A stretch of DNA of 13,284 nt from Neisseriaceae bacterium (GTDB taxonomy: Bacteria > Pseudomonadota > Gammaproteobacteria > Burkholderiales > Neisseriaceae), in assembly GCA_017446355.1 (NCBI GenBank), contig JAFSQZ010000065.1, forward strand, positions 1 to 13,284, given 5' to 3'. Shown piece by piece: positions 6,788 to 13,240 of this stretch; the first letter of the stretch is position 1, and each line of letters opens with the position of its first letter. Under the pieces are notes generated by a model, which saw only the letters and a list, made by a program, of their open reading frames with translations, made no database searches and was not told where the DNA came from. The position numbers and the translations under genes are program-made.

Positions 6788-7600
6788 TTAATCTTTTTCT
6801 TGTTCTTCTTTATACCGCCGTAGCCATTCAATTGCGGCGGTTTTTTCTTGTTCGTTGCCATACTTGGCATCGCGTTGATAACGGCGATAAAGTGAGCGTT
6901 GTTGTGCTTCTTTGAGTTGGTTTTGAAGAAAACTTTGGCGGTTGATGGGGACAATGCGTTGATTTTGTTGTGCGCTGGCGCGTGCCATCGCTTGGGCAAT
7001 TAAGGCAGCTGTGTTTAAAGGTGTTTGGGGATTTTGCGTGTTTTTTGTTGCTGGTGTTTGGGTGATTGCGGTGGATTTTTGGGTGTTTTTCTGATGCGCT
7101 AAACGTTGTTGACGTTGTTCAAAACGTTTTTTGGCGTGTGCAGCAGCGGCAAAACGTGCTTGTGTTTGGCTGCCTGAAAATTGGCGTGCGCGTGGTAAGT
7201 AAGCATCTGATACGGTTTGTAGGTGTATGCAATCCACTGGGCAAGGTTCAACGCATAAACCGCAACCTGTGCATTCATCACTGATGACGGTGTGCATTTG
7301 TTTGGTCGCGCCGAGTATGGCATCTACTGGACAGGCGCGAATGCAAGCAGTGCAACCGATGCAGGTTTCTTCATCAATCCAAGCGAGTTGGTGTTGATGG
7401 TTTTTTTCAGGCAGCGTAACGCTTTGACCTAAAATATTTGCTAAATCTTGTGCAACTTCTGCTTTGCCCATAATACATAAGTTGCTGGCGGTTTTGTGTT
7501 GGGCAAGTGCTTGTGCGTAGGGTAGGCAGCCTGAAAAACCGCATTGGCGACATTGGGTTTGTGGGAGTAGGGCGTTGAGTTGTTCGGTTAAGTTTGTCAT
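6788..7600 (-). CDS. Orphan RnfB-like iron-sulfur protein, soluble form
   Basis: This 270-residue protein resembles RnfB, the ferredoxin-like subunit of the Rnf electron-transport complex. A Fe-S domain begins at residue 17 with Cys17, Cys20, Cys25 and Cys42 (C-x2-C-x4-C-x16-C). Two ferredoxin [4Fe-4S] motifs follow: Cys80/83/86/90 (CIGCTACIRACP) and Cys110/113/116/120 (CTGCGLCVEPCP). The N-terminal membrane helix of true RnfB is missing, since the protein starts only 16 residues before the first cysteine. After residue 125 comes a long, Gln/Ala/Thr-rich, low-complexity linker and a basic C-terminus (SLYRRYQRDAKYG to WLRRYKEEQEKD). No rnfA, C, D, G or E gene is nearby. The start lies 6 bp after the tyrA stop, so it is probably translated by coupling. 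The electron partner is unknown. Confidence 0.82.
   Translation of the reverse strand: MTNLTEQLNALLPQTQCRQCGFSGCLPYAQALAQHKTASNLCIMGKAEVAQDLANILGQSVTLPEKNHQHQLAWIDEETCIGCTACIRACPVDAILGATKQMHTVISDECTGCGLCVEPCPVDCIHLQTVSDAYLPRARQFSGSQTQARFAAAAHAKKRFEQRQQRLAHQKNTQKSTAITQTPATKNTQNPQTPLNTAALIAQAMARASAQQNQRIVPINRQSFLQNQLKEAQQRSLYRRYQRDAKYGNEQEKTAAIEWLRRYKEEQEKD
7524..7535 (+). repeat. DNA uptake sequence in the rnfB-like gene
   Basis: AGGCAGCCTGAA on the plus strand only. It falls in the codons for the FSGCLPY part of the first Fe-S domain. A 10-of-12 relative, ending GGCTGCCTGAA, lies at 7167-7178 in the same gene. Confidence 0.78.
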
Positions 7601-7606
7601 ATTGGT

Positions 7607-8476
7607 TTAGGATTTTCCCCAAGTTTTTCGGGCTTGGCGTGCTTCGTTTAGATAAGTTAATAGTGCGGCTTCGTCTTTTTGTTCTAGGATTTTTTTGAGT
7701 TGATTGAGTTGTTGTTGTTGCGCGTCTATTAGGGAAAGCAGGCTTTGATGGTTGACCAACATAATGTCTTTCCACATCGCCGCGCTGCTGGCAGCTAGAC
7801 GGGTGAAGTCCTGAAAACCGCTGCCTGCAAAGGAAAGTAGCATTTCGCTTTGTGGGTTGTCCAAAATTTGATGCATATAGGAAAAGGCGAGCAAATGCGG
7901 AAAATGTGAAACGGCAGCAAAAATGGCATCGTGTTCGGCTGCGTCCAGTAATACCGTTTCTGCACCAATGGTTTGCCAAAGTTGTTGCACGGTTTTCAGG
8001 CTGCCTGAATGTTGTTGTTCGTGTGGACACAAAATGAGTTTTTTGTGTTGATACAAACCAAGTTGCGCAGCATTTGCACCACTTTGTTCAGAACCTGCAA
8101 TGGGGTGTGCGGCAACACAGTGGGCAAAATGTTGTGGTAAAAAGGTGCGAAACGCGGACAGCGCGGATTGTTTGGTGCTGCCAACATCGCTAACAATCAT
8201 ATTTTTTGTCAGCAAAGGAGCAAGTTGGCGACAAATTTCAGGCAGCGTGTTGACTGGTGTGGCAATCACAATTAAATCCGCGCCTGCAATGGCTTGATGA
8301 CAAATGTTGTTAAATGCTTCATCTATGATGTGTTTTTCTTGCGCAAGTGTTAAGTTGTCGCGGTCTATGTCAATGCCAACTACGGTAGACACCAATTGAT
8401 GTTGTTTTAAGTCCAGCGCAAATGAGCCACCAATCAGTCCTACGCCGATTAAAACGAGTTTAGATAATGCTTTCAT
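7607..8476 (-). CDS. tyrA: Prephenate dehydrogenase
   Basis: TyrA oxidatively decarboxylates prephenate (or arogenate) in tyrosine synthesis using NAD(P)+. The 289-residue protein begins with a Rossmann fold, LVLIGVGLIGGSFALDL, with GxGxxGG at 11-17. Further family marks are VIATPVNTLPEI, MIVSDVGSTKQSAL and CVAAHPIAGSEQSGA, the last containing the catalytic-site His of HPIAGSE. A helical C-terminal dimer domain follows, containing the GSGFQDFTRLAASSAAMWKDI segment. It has no chorismate mutase or ACT domain fused, so it is the single-domain form. The region upstream of the ATG (8476) has no Shine-Dalgarno; an uptake sequence sits there. A run of Gln codons (QQQQ near residue 256) is in frame. 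The rnfB-like gene starts 6 bp after the stop. Confidence 0.95.
   Translation of the reverse strand: MKALSKLVLIGVGLIGGSFALDLKQHQLVSTVVGIDIDRDNLTLAQEKHIIDEAFNNICHQAIAGADLIVIATPVNTLPEICRQLAPLLTKNMIVSDVGSTKQSALSAFRTFLPQHFAHCVAAHPIAGSEQSGANAAQLGLYQHKKLILCPHEQQHSGSLKTVQQLWQTIGAETVLLDAAEHDAIFAAVSHFPHLLAFSYMHQILDNPQSEMLLSFAGSGFQDFTRLAASSAAMWKDIMLVNHQSLLSLIDAQQQQLNQLKKILEQKDEAALLTYLNEARQARKTWGKS
7995..8009. repeat. DNA uptake sequence, two-strand form, in tyrA
   Basis: TTCAGGCTGCCTGAA within the tyrA coding region. On the coding strand it encodes the HSGSLKT stretch. A partial copy TTCAGGCAGC is at 8238-8247. Confidence 0.83.
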
Positions 8477-8479
8477 AAG

Positions 8480-8494
8480 TTCAGGCTGCCTGAA
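8480..8494. repeat. DNA uptake sequence at the tyrA ribosome-binding position
   Basis: TTCAGGCTGCCTGAA ends 4 bp from the tyrA start codon on the minus strand and occupies the place of the Shine-Dalgarno. The only G-rich stretch available for ribosome pairing is the AGG inside it. Confidence 0.83.
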
Positions 8495-8506
8495 AGAAAG
8501 TTTTTG

Positions 8507-8758
8507 TTATTTAGTGTGTTTTGCTGCCCATTCGGCAGGCGTTGCAGCGGCACTAATGGAAAGTGCGTGCAGTTCGTTGCTGTTTAATTTTTCGGCTAAA
8601 CCGTCTTTGATAAGACGATGACGCGCTAAACGTGTTTTGCCTTCAAATTGATTGGATACGATTTGTGCAAAAAAATGATGTCCATCGCCTTCTACGCTAA
8701 TGTGTTCACAAGGCAAAATGGCACGAATCATTGCTTGAACCTGTTCGGTTGTGAGCAT
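8507..8758 (-). CDS. ibaG: BolA-family protein, IbaG-like
   Basis: This 83-residue protein has the BolA fold. It shows SVEGDGHHFFAQIVSNQFEGKTRLARHRLI, the family's central strand-helix region with its invariant His area, and ends ELHALSISAAATPAEWAAKH. The LSIxAxTPAEW ending favours IbaG (YrbA) over BolA. Proteins of this group pair with monothiol glutaredoxins in handling [2Fe-2S] clusters; some also bind DNA. AAGGA 7 nt before the ATG is a good ribosome-binding site. Its neighbours are tyrA downstream (30 bp, with an uptake sequence) and mltG, whose 3' end is 86 bp upstream. The nearby Fe-S protein gene may be coincidental. Confidence 0.85.
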   Translation of the reverse strand: MLTTEQVQAMIRAILPCEHISVEGDGHHFFAQIVSNQFEGKTRLARHRLIKDGLAEKLNSNELHALSISAAATPAEWAAKHTK

Positions 8759-8818
8759 AGTTTTTCCTTACTTATGGTGATGAGATTTGTTTGAATGTTG
8801 CTAATATTTGTTAAAGCA

Positions 8819-8835
8819 TTTCAGGCTGCCTGAAA
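8819..8835. repeat. DNA uptake sequence, two-strand form, between mltG and ibaG
   Basis: TTTCAGGCTGCCTGAAA begins on the minus strand about 10 bp after the mltG stop codon, where a 3'-end hairpin would be expected. Confidence 0.85.
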
Positions 8836-8844
8836 TATTTAATT

Positions 8845-9855
8845 TTATGATTGTTCACAGTTTTCCTGTTTTAAAATATATTTGCACACGGCGGCATTGT
8901 GTTCGTCCAAAGTGTTGCTAAATTGGCTTTTGCCTGTTCCGTCCATACGCGAAACAAAATAAAGATATTTGCTGTCGCTGGGATTGGCAGCGGCTTCCAG
9001 TGCGGCGCGACTGGGTAAGGCAATGGGTGTGGGCGTTAGACCTTTGCGCGTGTAAGTGTTATAGGGCGTGTCGCGTTGTAAATCGGCTTTGCGAATTTTG
9101 CCACGATAATTATCGCCCATACCATAAATCACGCTGGGGTCGGTTTGCAAGCGCATATCAATATCAAGGCGGTTGCGAAACACAGCAGAAACATCGCGTC
9201 TGTCTTCTTCGTGTGCCGTTTCTTTTTCAATTAGGCTGGCAACAATCAATAATTCATAAGGCGTGGCGTAAGGTAAATTGTTTTGTCTATCGTCCCAAGC
9301 GTCTTTTAAGTGGTCTTGCATCGCGGCATAGGCTGCCTGAAATATTTGTAAATCGCTACTGCCTTTGTGAACTTCGTAACTATCAGGAAAAAACCAACCT
9401 TCTGGGTGGTCATAAGAAAAATTAGGGTCAATTTTTTTCAATAAATCTTGGTCGCTTAATTCGCGCGTATCGTGTTCTATGTCATTGGTTTGATTGATGA
9501 TTTTGCGCATTTTGGCAAAAGTCATTCCTTCAATAATTTTGACGCGTACTTTATCTGGATCTTGGTTTAAAATGGATAAAATCTCCCAAGCGGACACTTT
9601 TTTGGGTAAACGAAAATGACCAACCATTAGTTGATGATGTGTGCCTGTTAAATACGCTGCCGACATTAACACCCAACGATTGAAGATAATATTGTCTTTT
9701 GCCAGTTGTCGGCTAACGCTGGAAAAACCTTGTCCTTTTTCCACGCGCACGCGGTATGTTTCACCATTATTTTTAGGGAAAAATAATAAAAAAGCGTATA
9801 GTGCGACCAAACAAGTTAGCACGCCTACTGCTGTTAACCAAAACTGTTTTTTCAT
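8845..9855 (-). CDS. mltG: Endolytic murein transglycosylase
   Basis: MltG (YceG) is an inner-membrane lytic transglycosylase that cuts nascent peptidoglycan strands and is thought to set glycan length. From the ATG at 9855 the protein has 336 residues, close to E. coli (340), with one N-terminal membrane helix (about 4-25) and a periplasmic body. A LysM-like part contains YRVRVEKGQGFSSVSRQL. The catalytic region holds PEGWFFPDSY, then ASLIEKETA with the expected catalytic Glu (near 210), then VFRNRLDIDMRLQTDPSVIYGMG, with the family's DP-V-YG-G pattern, and PYNTYTRKGLTPTPIALPS. A GTG at 9903 would add 16 residues, but a -10-like TATACT at 9889-9884 lies within that extension, so I prefer 9855. 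tmk and holB, its usual neighbours in enterics, are absent. Confidence 0.94.
   Translation of the reverse strand: MKKQFWLTAVGVLTCLVALYAFLLFFPKNNGETYRVRVEKGQGFSSVSRQLAKDNIIFNRWVLMSAAYLTGTHHQLMVGHFRLPKKVSAWEILSILNQDPDKVRVKIIEGMTFAKMRKIINQTNDIEHDTRELSDQDLLKKIDPNFSYDHPEGWFFPDSYEVHKGSSDLQIFQAAYAAMQDHLKDAWDDRQNNLPYATPYELLIVASLIEKETAHEEDRRDVSAVFRNRLDIDMRLQTDPSVIYGMGDNYRGKIRKADLQRDTPYNTYTRKGLTPTPIALPSRAALEAAANPSDSKYLYFVSRMDGTGKSQFSNTLDEHNAAVCKYILKQENCEQS
9330..9341 (+). repeat. DNA uptake sequence in mltG
   Basis: AGGCTGCCTGAA, preceded by CAT, so it reads as a full site on the plus strand only. Confidence 0.8.
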
Positions 9856-9904
9856 TTGCTTTTGTGATGACAAGAAAAGTGAGAGTATAAAATAAAGTGG
9901 CACT

Positions 9905-9942
9905 TTTCAGGCAGCTTATTTGTGGAAAAAGGCTGCCTGAAA
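9905..9942. repeat. Inverted pair of uptake sequences upstream of mltG
   Basis: TTTCAGGCAGC (9905-9915) and GCTGCCTGAAA (9932-9942) form an 11-bp stem with a 16-nt loop. The right copy is a full 12-mer (9930-9941). The hairpin could insulate mltG from trmO transcription. The rest of the 400-bp gap (9856-10255) holds one more full uptake site, one degenerate site at 10050-10061 (AGCCTGCCTGAA) and AT-rich sequence; I found no gene in it. Confidence 0.72.
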
Positions 9943-10210
9943 TAATTAAGCTATTGATTTTAAAGTAATATAATGTATTATTCAATCGGTGTGAATGTTA
10001 CATTTTGCGCTAACTTTTTGCAAGATTAAAAATGGTTTTCTTAAATTAAGCCTGCCTGAAAGAAAAAACTGTTTTTTTTCGCTATTGTGAAGTTTTGTGA
10101 TGGCAACAGTGCTTATCTTTTAACCATCAACTATGGAGCGTGGCGTTTTAAATTAGGGATTGCTATTGTTTGTTTTGGAAACTTTGCAATGACGAGCGTT
10201 TTTTAAATGG

Positions 10211-10227
10211 TTTCAGGCAGCCTGAAA
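10211..10227. repeat. DNA uptake sequence, two-strand form, after trmO
   Basis: TTTCAGGCAGCCTGAAA, 28 bp beyond the trmO stop codon on the minus strand. Confidence 0.85.
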
Positions 10228-10255
10228 TAAGATTTAATATTTTGTGAAGTGATGT

Positions 10256-10936
10256 TTAGTTGTTTATTTCAACCAATTTAATAATATTTGCAATACGTTC
10301 TTGAATGACAAAATGAACTTCTTTATCGGCAATTCGCATCACGTATTCGCGTTCGGGAATGTTTTGGTAGGCAGGGCGCGGATCTTGGGCGATGCTTTGT
10401 TCAATCAATAGTTGCAAATCTTTATCTAGTTTGTCGGCTAGGTTTTCAGGCTGCCATATGACGCTTAATAATTCTGGTGCTGCATGGGCAAAACCACTTC
10501 TTGCATTTGTTTTGGCTTCTACAAATGGAATATATGGCTTAATGTCTATTACTGGTGTGCCGTTTAATAAGTCTGCGCCTGAACAAAATAGTTGTACGGT
10601 TTTGTGTGTTTCAATTTTTTCTAGTTTGAGTAATGATAAACCTAGATGATTGGGACGATGCGGTGAGCGTGTGGCAAATACGCCTTTTTTTTGTTTGCCA
10701 CCTAAACGTGGCGGTCTAACCATTTGCGCCCAACCTTCATCAATGGCATCGTGAAAAATAAAGTGTACCCAAATGTAATCAAAATCTGTTAATCCTCGTA
10801 CACTGGCTTCACTGAATTCGGGATTTAATTCAATGATTATTTTTGCTTGTGGCACTAAATTGGGCTGACGTGGAATGCCAAATTTTTGCGTATACGGTGA
10901 AGAAACGTAGGCAATCGGTGAAATAAGGTGTTGCAT
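10256..10936 (-). CDS. trmO: tRNA (t6A37) N6-methyltransferase TrmO
   Basis: TrmO (TsaA, YaeB) uses S-adenosylmethionine to methylate N6-threonylcarbamoyladenosine at position 37 of tRNA-Thr, giving m6t6A. The 226-residue protein starts IAYVSSPYTQKFGIPRQP, the family's N-terminal pattern, and holds the signature RPPRLGG (74-80) and GVFATRSPHRPNHLGLS (85-101). The middle has LNGTPVIDIKPYIPFVE and the C-terminal part has DPRPAYQ, both expected. E. coli's protein is about 235 residues. A run of eight A residues on the coding strand (10692-10685) encodes the KK before GVFATRSP, so slippage could shift the frame there. It starts 22 bp after the lipoprotein stop and probably shares its transcript. 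The Shine-Dalgarno is weak. Confidence 0.94.
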   Translation of the reverse strand: MQHLISPIAYVSSPYTQKFGIPRQPNLVPQAKIIIELNPEFSEASVRGLTDFDYIWVHFIFHDAIDEGWAQMVRPPRLGGKQKKGVFATRSPHRPNHLGLSLLKLEKIETHKTVQLFCSGADLLNGTPVIDIKPYIPFVEAKTNARSGFAHAAPELLSVIWQPENLADKLDKDLQLLIEQSIAQDPRPAYQNIPEREYVMRIADKEVHFVIQERIANIIKLVEINN

Positions 10937-10958
10937 AATGAATTCGGTTTTGGGTTGA

Positions 10959-11819
10959 TTAGAAATAAGTTGTTTTCAGGCTGCCTAAATGGTTTGGCTT
11001 AAAGTCGCTGTTAACTGCTTGGCTATCTTGTTTGCACGAGCCGTGTAGTAATGAATCACGACAGCGTAAGTGTCCAACGTATTCTAATTTGATATTGGGT
11101 ACGATTGATGGTACGTCATTTTCGCGCATATGCAAGATGTCTGCTGGACTAATCCATTCGGGATTGAGATGCGTGAGTGGTAAGTTGGCTTTGTTGTAGG
11201 CTTCAATGACAAATTGTGAACAAAAATAACGGTTGTTGGTGTGATGAAATGTTGGCACGGATATTTGCACGACCGCCATTGTGTTTAAACATAGATGACG
11301 TATATGACGTGGAATAATGGGTAATTCGCAAGCTTTTCGTGTAATGGTGTAGGGAAGTTGTTTCACAATGCCAAAGTTGTTGTAGTTTTTACCAGCGTTG
11401 TCGTGTGCAAATTGACGGATTTTTGATGAATGTAGTGGTGTTAATTCGGGGTGGCGATAAACGGCTAATAATGGACTTTCTTTTATGCTTTTTTCAATGG
11501 AACTGATTCGAACGCCTGATCCGACCGCTTCGGCAACTTGTCCATCACCAATATAAATAAATGTATGACTAACTGATGTCCCACCCAAGTAACGAATTGA
11601 TTTGGAAATAAAGCCTTTGTCCGCAGAAAATAAAATATCACCATCTTTTAATGCAGCAGGAGAGATGGTGATGAGACCAGTATCTGGTGCAGTGTTGTTG
11701 TTTTGAAATTTCAATGTGTATTGTTTTTCACCAGTGGAATCATATTTTTTTTGCCATTGGCTGGCACAGGCAGAAAGTAGAAATAAACTGGATAATAATA
11801 ATAAATATGTTTTTTTCAT
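10959..11819 (-). CDS. Lipoprotein with a permuted papain-like (YiiX/NlpC-P60-related) domain
   Basis: The 286-residue protein has a lipoprotein signal peptide (KK, then LLLLSSLFLLSAC) with lipobox Leu15-Ser16-Ala17-Cys18, so it should be anchored in a membrane facing the periplasm. The body resembles the permuted NlpC/P60-type cysteine hydrolases (YiiX/YaeF group): LKDGDILFSADKG, then VSHTFIYIGDGQVAEAVGSGV with the candidate catalytic His85, and later NNRYFCSQFVIEAY with candidate Cys200. In that group His comes before Cys in sequence. The substrate is unknown; relatives act on amide or thioester bonds, possibly in peptidoglycan or lipid. AAAAGGA 8 nt before the ATG gives a good ribosome-binding site. 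The segment after about residue 235 has no match I recognise and carries an uptake sequence. It precedes trmO by 22 bp. Confidence 0.75.
   Translation of the reverse strand: MKKTYLLLLSSLFLLSACASQWQKKYDSTGEKQYTLKFQNNNTAPDTGLITISPAALKDGDILFSADKGFISKSIRYLGGTSVSHTFIYIGDGQVAEAVGSGVRISSIEKSIKESPLLAVYRHPELTPLHSSKIRQFAHDNAGKNYNNFGIVKQLPYTITRKACELPIIPRHIRHLCLNTMAVVQISVPTFHHTNNRYFCSQFVIEAYNKANLPLTHLNPEWISPADILHMRENDVPSIVPNIKLEYVGHLRCRDSLLHGSCKQDSQAVNSDFKPNHLGSLKTTYF
10975..10986 (-). repeat. DNA uptake sequence in the end of the lipoprotein gene
   Basis: The minus strand reads AGGCAGCCTGAA and encodes Gly-Ser-Leu-Lys, eight to five codons before the stop. Only this strand is a full site. Confidence 0.78.
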
Positions 11820-11831
11820 TGTTTTTATCCT

Positions 11832-11848
11832 TTTCAGGCAGCCTGAAA
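11832..11848. repeat. DNA uptake sequence, two-strand form, upstream of the lipoprotein
   Basis: TTTCAGGCAGCCTGAAA. On the minus strand its last bases (TGAAA) run directly into the lipoprotein's AAAAGGA ribosome-binding site. Confidence 0.85.
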
Positions 11849-11916
11849 TTTTGCAGAGTTAATTACTGTTTGCGTTAGTTACCTTAACATTTAAAACAAT
11901 GCTTTTAAAAAGATTT

Positions 11917-11928
11917 AGGCTGCCTGAA
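11917..11928 (+). repeat. DNA uptake sequence after recA
   Basis: AGGCTGCCTGAA lies 24 bp beyond the recA stop codon. It is inverted relative to part of the site at 11832-11848, so the two could pair as a long-looped hairpin (about 70-nt loop) at the recA 3' end. Confidence 0.78.
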
Positions 11929-11952
11929 AATGGTTTATGCTTTTATATCTAT

Positions 11953-13062
11953 TTATTCTTCAATGAATTCTTCATCGTCTTCAATAAAGTCTTCATCTTT
12001 CTTTGTTTTGTTACTGATGATTTTAATACCAGATTGTTCGTTTTCACGGATTTTTTGTTCAATTTCCTGTGCAATTTCAGGATTGTCTTTTAACCATTTA
12101 CGTGTATTATCCTTGCCTTGACCAATTTTATTGCCTTCATAGCTATACCACGCACCTGATTTTTTGATGATGCCCATATCGCAACCGATATCAATCAATT
12201 CTCCTTCCCAGCTTATGCCTTCACCGTAAAGAATGTCAAACTCTGCTAAACGAAAAGGTGGGGCAACTTTATTTTTGACCACTTTAACTTTGGTTTCTCT
12301 ACCGTAGGGTTCGTCATCGTCTTTTTTCTTAATTTGTTGTCCGCCACGAATATCAATGCGCACAGAAGAATAGAATTTTAAAGCGTTACCACCAGTAGTG
12401 GTTTCAGGGCTACCAAACATCACGCCAATTTTCATACGTAATTGATTGATGAATATTACTAATGTGTTGGTTTTTTTAATGTGTCCTGCTAATTTACGCA
12501 AAGCTTGACTCATTAAACGTGCGTGCAAACCAACGTGGTTATCACCCATATCGCCTTCAATTTCTGCTTTGGGTACTAATGCAGCAACGGAGTCAATCAC
12601 AACCATATCCACACCACTTGAACGCACCAGTGTATCGCAAATTTCCAGTGCTTGTTCACCTGTGTCAGGTTGAGAAACATACAACGCGCTTACATCTACG
12701 CCTAATTGCGTGGCATAAATTGGGTCAAAGGCATTTTCAGCATCAATAAAGGCACAAACGCCACCATTTTTTTGACATTGTGCAATGGTTTCTAAACATA
12801 AAGTGGTTTTACCTGATGACTCTGGACCAAAAATTTCTATAATGCGTCCGCGTGGTAAACCGCCTACACCCAAAGCCAAGTCCAAGCCTAATGAACCTGT
12901 TGAAATCACTTGCAACTCTTCGTCTTGGTGGCTGCCGTCCATTTTCATAACAGCACCTTTGCCGAAGTCTTTTTCAATTTTTTCCAACGCAGCCTTTAAT
13001 GCAGCTGCTTTGTCGGTGTTTTTATCAATGCCTTTGCTGATTTTGTTGGATTTTTCTGCCAT
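11953..13062 (-). CDS. recA: Recombinase RecA
   Basis: RecA forms filaments on single-stranded DNA and drives ATP-dependent strand exchange in repair and in transformation, which the dense uptake sites suggest is frequent here. The 369-residue protein shows Walker A GPESSGKTT (79-87), the catalytic Glu in DAEN (Glu109), Walker B VVIDSVAAL (154-162), loop L2 (about 208-226, IGVMFGSPETTTGGNALKF) and an acidic tail (from about 350, EDFIEDDEEFIEE). Two features differ from the usual sequence as I remember it: Asn instead of His after the catalytic Glu, and IRGGQQIKKKDDDEPYGRET where E. coli has a stretch about two residues shorter. AAAGG lies 7 nt before the ATG. No SOS box (CTG-N10-CAG) is visible upstream, as expected for Neisseriaceae without LexA. 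Confidence 0.98.
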   Translation of the reverse strand: MAEKSNKISKGIDKNTDKAAALKAALEKIEKDFGKGAVMKMDGSHQDEELQVISTGSLGLDLALGVGGLPRGRIIEIFGPESSGKTTLCLETIAQCQKNGGVCAFIDAENAFDPIYATQLGVDVSALYVSQPDTGEQALEICDTLVRSSGVDMVVIDSVAALVPKAEIEGDMGDNHVGLHARLMSQALRKLAGHIKKTNTLVIFINQLRMKIGVMFGSPETTTGGNALKFYSSVRIDIRGGQQIKKKDDDEPYGRETKVKVVKNKVAPPFRLAEFDILYGEGISWEGELIDIGCDMGIIKKSGAWYSYEGNKIGQGKDNTRKWLKDNPEIAQEIEQKIRENEQSGIKIISNKTKKDEDFIEDDEEFIEE

Positions 13063-13131
13063 TTTTTTGCCTTTATTTTGCCTTTAAAGTAAACAATTTT
13101 TACCAAAGTTTAGATAAATAAAACAGCTGGT

Positions 13132-13140
13132 ATTATCGCA
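13132..13140 (-). promoter_or_regulatory. Candidate recA promoter, extended -10
   Basis: The minus strand carries TGCGATAAT, an extended -10 (TG-N-GATAAT, 5 of 6 in the hexamer). The best -35-like match upstream, CTAACA, is 19 bp away and poor. Transcription would start near 13125 and leave a leader of about 60 nt. No repressor site was recognised between here and the gene. Confidence 0.42.
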
Positions 13141-13240
13141 TAAAACGTTGTGTATCTGTTAGGAATTCTCGTCTTCACTATTATGTTGCGCAATGAAATA
13201 CTTACTAAAATAGTGTGGGAGTGCTTATATCACCATAACA

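Noticed and set aside
7407..8030. A 207-codon minus-strand frame across the rnfB-like and tyrA genes.
   Set aside because: It overlaps two well-supported genes in another frame, and its composition (runs of T, P, R and Q) is typical of a shadow frame.
4519..8476. An aromatic amino-acid operon (tyrA with trpE).
   Set aside because: panD, the rnfB-like gene and a 368-bp gap with a mobile element and a separate promoter lie between them.
9884..9889. mltG promoter based on TATACT.
   Set aside because: The -10 is good (5 of 6) and well placed, but no acceptable -35 or extended -10 accompanies it, so I used it only to help choose the start codon.
9856..9903. A longer MltG starting at GTG 9903.
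   Set aside because: It would put polar residues and a second hydrophobic patch before the membrane helix, and a -10-like TATACT lies inside it; the ATG at 9855 gives the usual length.
13063..13240. SOS (LexA) box upstream of recA.
   Set aside because: No CTG-N10-CAG pattern was found on either strand; Neisseriaceae generally lack LexA.
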